A stretch of DNA of 64,000 nt. Source: Petrosia ficiformis. Taxonomy: Eukaryota; Porifera; Demospongiae; Haplosclerida; Petrosiidae. The notes beneath the pieces were generated by a model. That model searched no databases. It saw nothing but the letters and a program-made list of their open reading frames with translations, and was not told where the DNA came from. Below, one piece after another: positions 56,701 through 62,151 of the stretch (the first letter of the stretch is position 1; each line of letters starts with the position of its first letter). The translations under genes were made by a program, and so were the position numbers. The stretch lies in the NCBI GenBank assembly GCA_947044365.1, contig OX345636.1:40714191-40778190 (forward strand), read 5' to 3'.

Positions 56701-59700
56701 AATGTAGCTTGTATTTTACATAATTACACAAAACACACATGTACATCAGTGCTTATGATAAGAAATGAAAGGTGTTCTGACAAATTGTCAGTCTCTCCTT
56801 AATTTGACAAGACAATTCCCTTTAATGACAGGACAATTTTAATTATGGCAATAATTCTTAACGTTTTTACATTATTAATCAACAATAAGAATATGAATAT
56901 ATTCGATGAATGTAGTACATACAGGCTTGCTTATTCTTATAGCCTGAACCTAAGTCTACATCATGCTTCTCTTCTAACTCACAAAGAGAAGACATTTTGT
57001 TGAAAGCAAGGTTTTCTTTACAAAGAAGTACAGTATACGTCAAAATGAAGTTAACGTTCAGTTTTGCACATTCTACGCTCTGTACTACGCAAAATCTTGT
57101 ATCAGTTTAATCAGTAATTAAATATTCGATCGTATAAATGGTATACGGAATGGTTTATATAACGAAGAAATTGACTTTCAAATATTGACCAAGAAAACTG
57201 AAGCTTCACATTTGTAAAACAAAACTGTAGGAGTTGTCTACATACTCACCAGTCCTTATGCTAACTTCGAAACAAGCTTCAAGCCTTTTCTAACATCTAT
57301 GAAGGCAGGAGAATCTGAAACAACTCGAGCGTCTTTAGCAGTCACACCCATCTTTGTCAAGACAGTCGTTTAGCTACATGTATTTCCACATGGAATAAAG
57401 AACTGTGACTGCAGGCGAAGTAGTACAGAGCTTTAATCTTCTGGAATATCAACTTTGTTTAGATCTGAATTCTTCTAAGAGAATGTAGCAGTAAAGTCTT
57501 AAACCGTTTTAATGATGATTAAATATTCATTGAAACGATCGTATAAATGTTTTTCGAGCTGACATTTTGTCCTCACAAATAAATTATAAACGGACATGAG
57601 GCAATTTTAACCAAAAATTGTCCGATGACGTTATCAAAAGCACTTATACATGTACATGTATATAGTTTGTACATTTGTCTCTACACATGCCACATACAGT
57701 GTACTTAAACGTCTATAGTTTGCATTTACATAATTACATAATACATGTACATGTACATGTACATACATGTATACCTTAGCAAATGACCTTGCAATGTTGG
57801 TGTGATAAAATTATTCATTGATTTAAAAATATTCATGAATCCCAAATAAGTAAAATAAATTTAATATTCAAAATCAGACCACGTACATTATTGTACAGTA
57901 AGCAAAAGTCTAAACAATATACTGCACATGTTTCTGAATGTGTATACACACGTAAATGTACATGTACAAGTATATGTACACTGTACATGTATATCTGTAT
58001 GTAAATATTTTCTACAATGTTGTGTGCACAAGTCTGTGCATTAGTTTGTGTGTGCACATACATGTACAATGTACATGTACATGTGCATGCGAGAGATACA
58101 TGTACATGTACATTGTATATGAACATAATTATGTACATATTCTGAGTCTAAACAGATGATAATCATCAGAGGGGTGCAGGCAAGAATTTGAAATTAGCTT
58201 TATATTTAACAGAATGCACGTGACAAATTGCACATAATTACATGTACATGTATATACATGTAGGTAACTGTCTATAGTGAACGGGCAGTTTGCCAAAGTA
58301 CTGTTTTCCTAGTATAAAGTCAAAGACTGCCCTACATTGATACACCTGAATGGGCACAGTACTGTCAAGCAAGCAAGTAAGCCAGGAAGATCAGAGAGCT
58401 GACACAATATACAGTGAAGTATTACAAGTGGTTTACAGTTTATACATGTACTTTCAATTTCAATTATATAATGCACTATCATTCTTTTCTAGTGTAAACC
58501 ACGATTACGACAGTCTTTCAACAAACAAGGTATACATGTACATGTACGTACAAGTACATGTACATGTATGAATGACCTCCCTATTCTGAACACCATTGTG
58601 ATACAAATAAACTGTCCTGATTATAGAAGTTGTCCTCCTTTCAGGGGTGACTTTATTTTATAAAGCCCAATGTGGGACATTTTTAAGCGTCCTCGATATA
58701 GAGGTGTCCTCATTTCAGAGGACTTGGACTAGAGAGGCTCAACTGTACATCACTCTACAACAGTTTGCACTCCCCCTCCTACCAAATAAAGCACATACAT
58801 ATACATGTAGATGGTATAGTTTAAAATGTGTCGTAGTTAGATGAAACCCTTATAATGTACATGTAATTATATTTGAAGCTAATCAAGTTATTACATAACA
58901 TAAATCATTTTTAAGAGTTGGTAACATCTGTTTATATACATGTGTACTGTACATGTATAATATTTATGATTATAGTACTAGAATATGAATATTATCCATT
59001 GTAGATTTAAGTTGTCAACGAGTTTTATTTTATTTCATACATAATAATTATTTACATGTACATCATAACTGTACATATACATGTACATGTAATGTGTGAA
59101 TTAAAACATGTATCTAATGAGTACATACATGTACATGTACATTGCACATGTAGGAATTAATTTATGAATGAACACCATTCTATATATGTGACTGCATGCG
59201 AAAATCAGTCTTATTTGATTTTCAATTTTTTCAACAAATATTTGTTAGTCATCTTATTAGCAAAACTAATAAAACTTTCAAACTTTTAAGACATGTTCTT
59301 GTCCTACCTAGTTAGATTCTGGCAATAGTTAGCTGAGAAACGAGCAGTTGACCATAAGCATGTGGTAAAACGTGAAATTCAAAAAAAAAAAAAACTGCAA
59401 CAGTCACATGTACACATACAATGTATGACAAAATCTCAATAACAAATTAATAAATGAAATAAATGTGTATCAGTGAATATATACATGTACATCAGAGTTT
59501 TTGATAAGTTTTGAAGCATGGGCCAAATTGGCTCAAAAATGGTTAGTGTGTGCACCATTGGGAATACAGTTTGAGCCAATTAACTAAGAGTTAATGCCGT
59601 TAGTGATGATATAATCAGGATTAACTGTGCCACTGGCCCAAAGAGAGAACTGTGCAGTGTCAAATAAGAAGCTCTTTGGGTCAATGGTGCACCATATAAG

Positions 59701-62107
59701 CTTATCTAAAACACTGATGTACATGTACATGTATATAATAATAATCAACAAAGTATAAGATGCAACTACTCATCTTGACTGTGTTGCTTCTAATAACAGG
59801 CGAGAGGATGTAATGTTGTGATGATAATTCATATTGCAATATTCTTTTGTGATGCTGTACAGTTGAGTAACAACAGAAATGATTTCTGCATTAGTGTACC
59901 AGTGAATGTATCGATGTACATGTACATGTATATAATAATTACATGTATGTTTAATAAATGTACAACCTATTTCACAACTACATACATGTGTGTACATGCA
60001 TGCAAGTTTTATTACCTTCCACACTTTCTCGTTACAGTGTTGAACTTTACCACATCTGACAGCTGTATCATAGCTTTGACACCAATAGGAGACACCCCAG
60101 CTACATTCATTGGATGTGCCAATAGATAGTGCTTCAGTTGACCACACTGTGAAAATTAATTAAAATCTCAATCAGTATTTTACACATAAAGCAAATTATA
60201 TAAACACATAATGTTTTAATGACTAATGACCATGAACTAGGGACATCCATAATTACTATTATTATTATTATTTATAATTTAGTTATACAGTAACTGTTCT
60301 GTCCACAATTTTGGCACTGGTCGGGAATAACTACCACTTAGCATGAATTAACCACCACACAGATAAATTAACCACCTCTCAGATAATACATGTACATACC
60401 TGTACATGTATATAGGCTACTGAGACAGAACAGCACTAACTGCATCCAACCACCACTCTAAATATCCTAGGCAGAACACAGCTACATGTGTATATGTACA
60501 GTGTATTATGTGCAATATTTTTAGTATTCTTTACTCTACATGCAACAGTACTTTACCATTACATGTACAAGTGTACATTAACTATCAATTTACTACAGTT
60601 GTATTAGTGATATTACATGGCTGCCCATTAATGATTATACTATCACAATTTACATGTACAATGTAGGAAGTCATACATTTAATGTACAATGTACAATGTA
60701 ACCATTATAAATGTACATGAAAAAAAGTTTTATGGGATCTCCTGCAAATACGAATGTGAAAATGTTACTCCACTGGCTTGACAACAGTACATGTACTGTG
60801 TATGTACACTTGTACAGTATACATGTACAATTATGCTTTGGGCTGCTAGTTTTTAACTTGCAAAATGTGTTAGAACTATATGTACATGTACATGTATATA
60901 TTAACTACATGTAAGTAATGAAAATTTTTATGGCCCATACATAGGGCCATCCCTATGATTGCTTTCCCACGAGTTTAAACTATATACAATTGTATATAAT
61001 TATGTTTGTGTCATTATGCGAGTATGCAGATTTGTACACGTATACATGTATGTTAGTCAAGGAAATTGCATCATTCTGGGGGGCTTGGTCAAGTAATGGG
61101 TGTGGTATGTAAAAGAACATTCATTCGAGCTACACACCAGCAGGAAGGCTCAGGAAGAATTTAACACTGCAACTAATACTAATAACTATTGTATACAGCA
61201 GAAAAACAATATAAAGATGATGCACGAATCTTTAACAAGTACATGTAAGTATACGTTGTTGAGTTTCAGACATGAAGAATTCATTTTTTAGAACCTTGAA
61301 GTAATTCAGTTTCATAAAAGATCTACGTACTTATTAGTGTTGTTTAGTGTGATTACAGCGACCAAGTTTAGTTATAGTTATAGTATGCCTGGTTTCTCAA
61401 ACTTTTAGTTTAGTTATACATGTAGTTTAATTCATTAAAACAATATTAGGCTTACTAAACGGGTTCTAGTTTTAGTTAACTAACTAAAAGTGTCCATTAT
61501 AGGCCAATTTTCATTTTAGTTATTGCAGTAGACTTGTAATTTAGTTACAGTTATAAGTTACTAAAAGGGGTTTTAGTTATAGTTATAGTTAACTAAAACA
61601 GCACTAGTACTTAGACTGCTATCACACTTACATGTACTTCTTCAGGCCCCAGTTTTCAGAGTACACAGAAAGATAGATAAATCAGTTCCAGATTGATATA
61701 ATTATATATTAGTATAATGGTGACATCATCCCTTTGATGTGGTGAGTTCTATATATTGTATCTAGACCTCACACTATGCAGGAGATGTCACCATCATACA
61801 GTATATTGTATATATATAGTATGCTAATAGGTCCTACATACTGAATATAAGACCCTCGTTTTGTGGCCTCGGATGTGATATAGCCCTCACAGGCTTGGGC
61901 TATATCACATCTTTGGACACAAAACACAGGTCCTATATTTTTTTATATAAGACTTATTAGCATACTATATATAGTACATATAGTGACTGCCGATACTCAA
62001 CATAAATAATAAATAAATTGTTAAAAACGACACAAACAATTTCTGTTAATTAAGGAGTATATATATATATATATATATATTAGCACAATTAAAACATATA
62101 TAATTAT

Positions 62108-62151
<44 letters not shown>

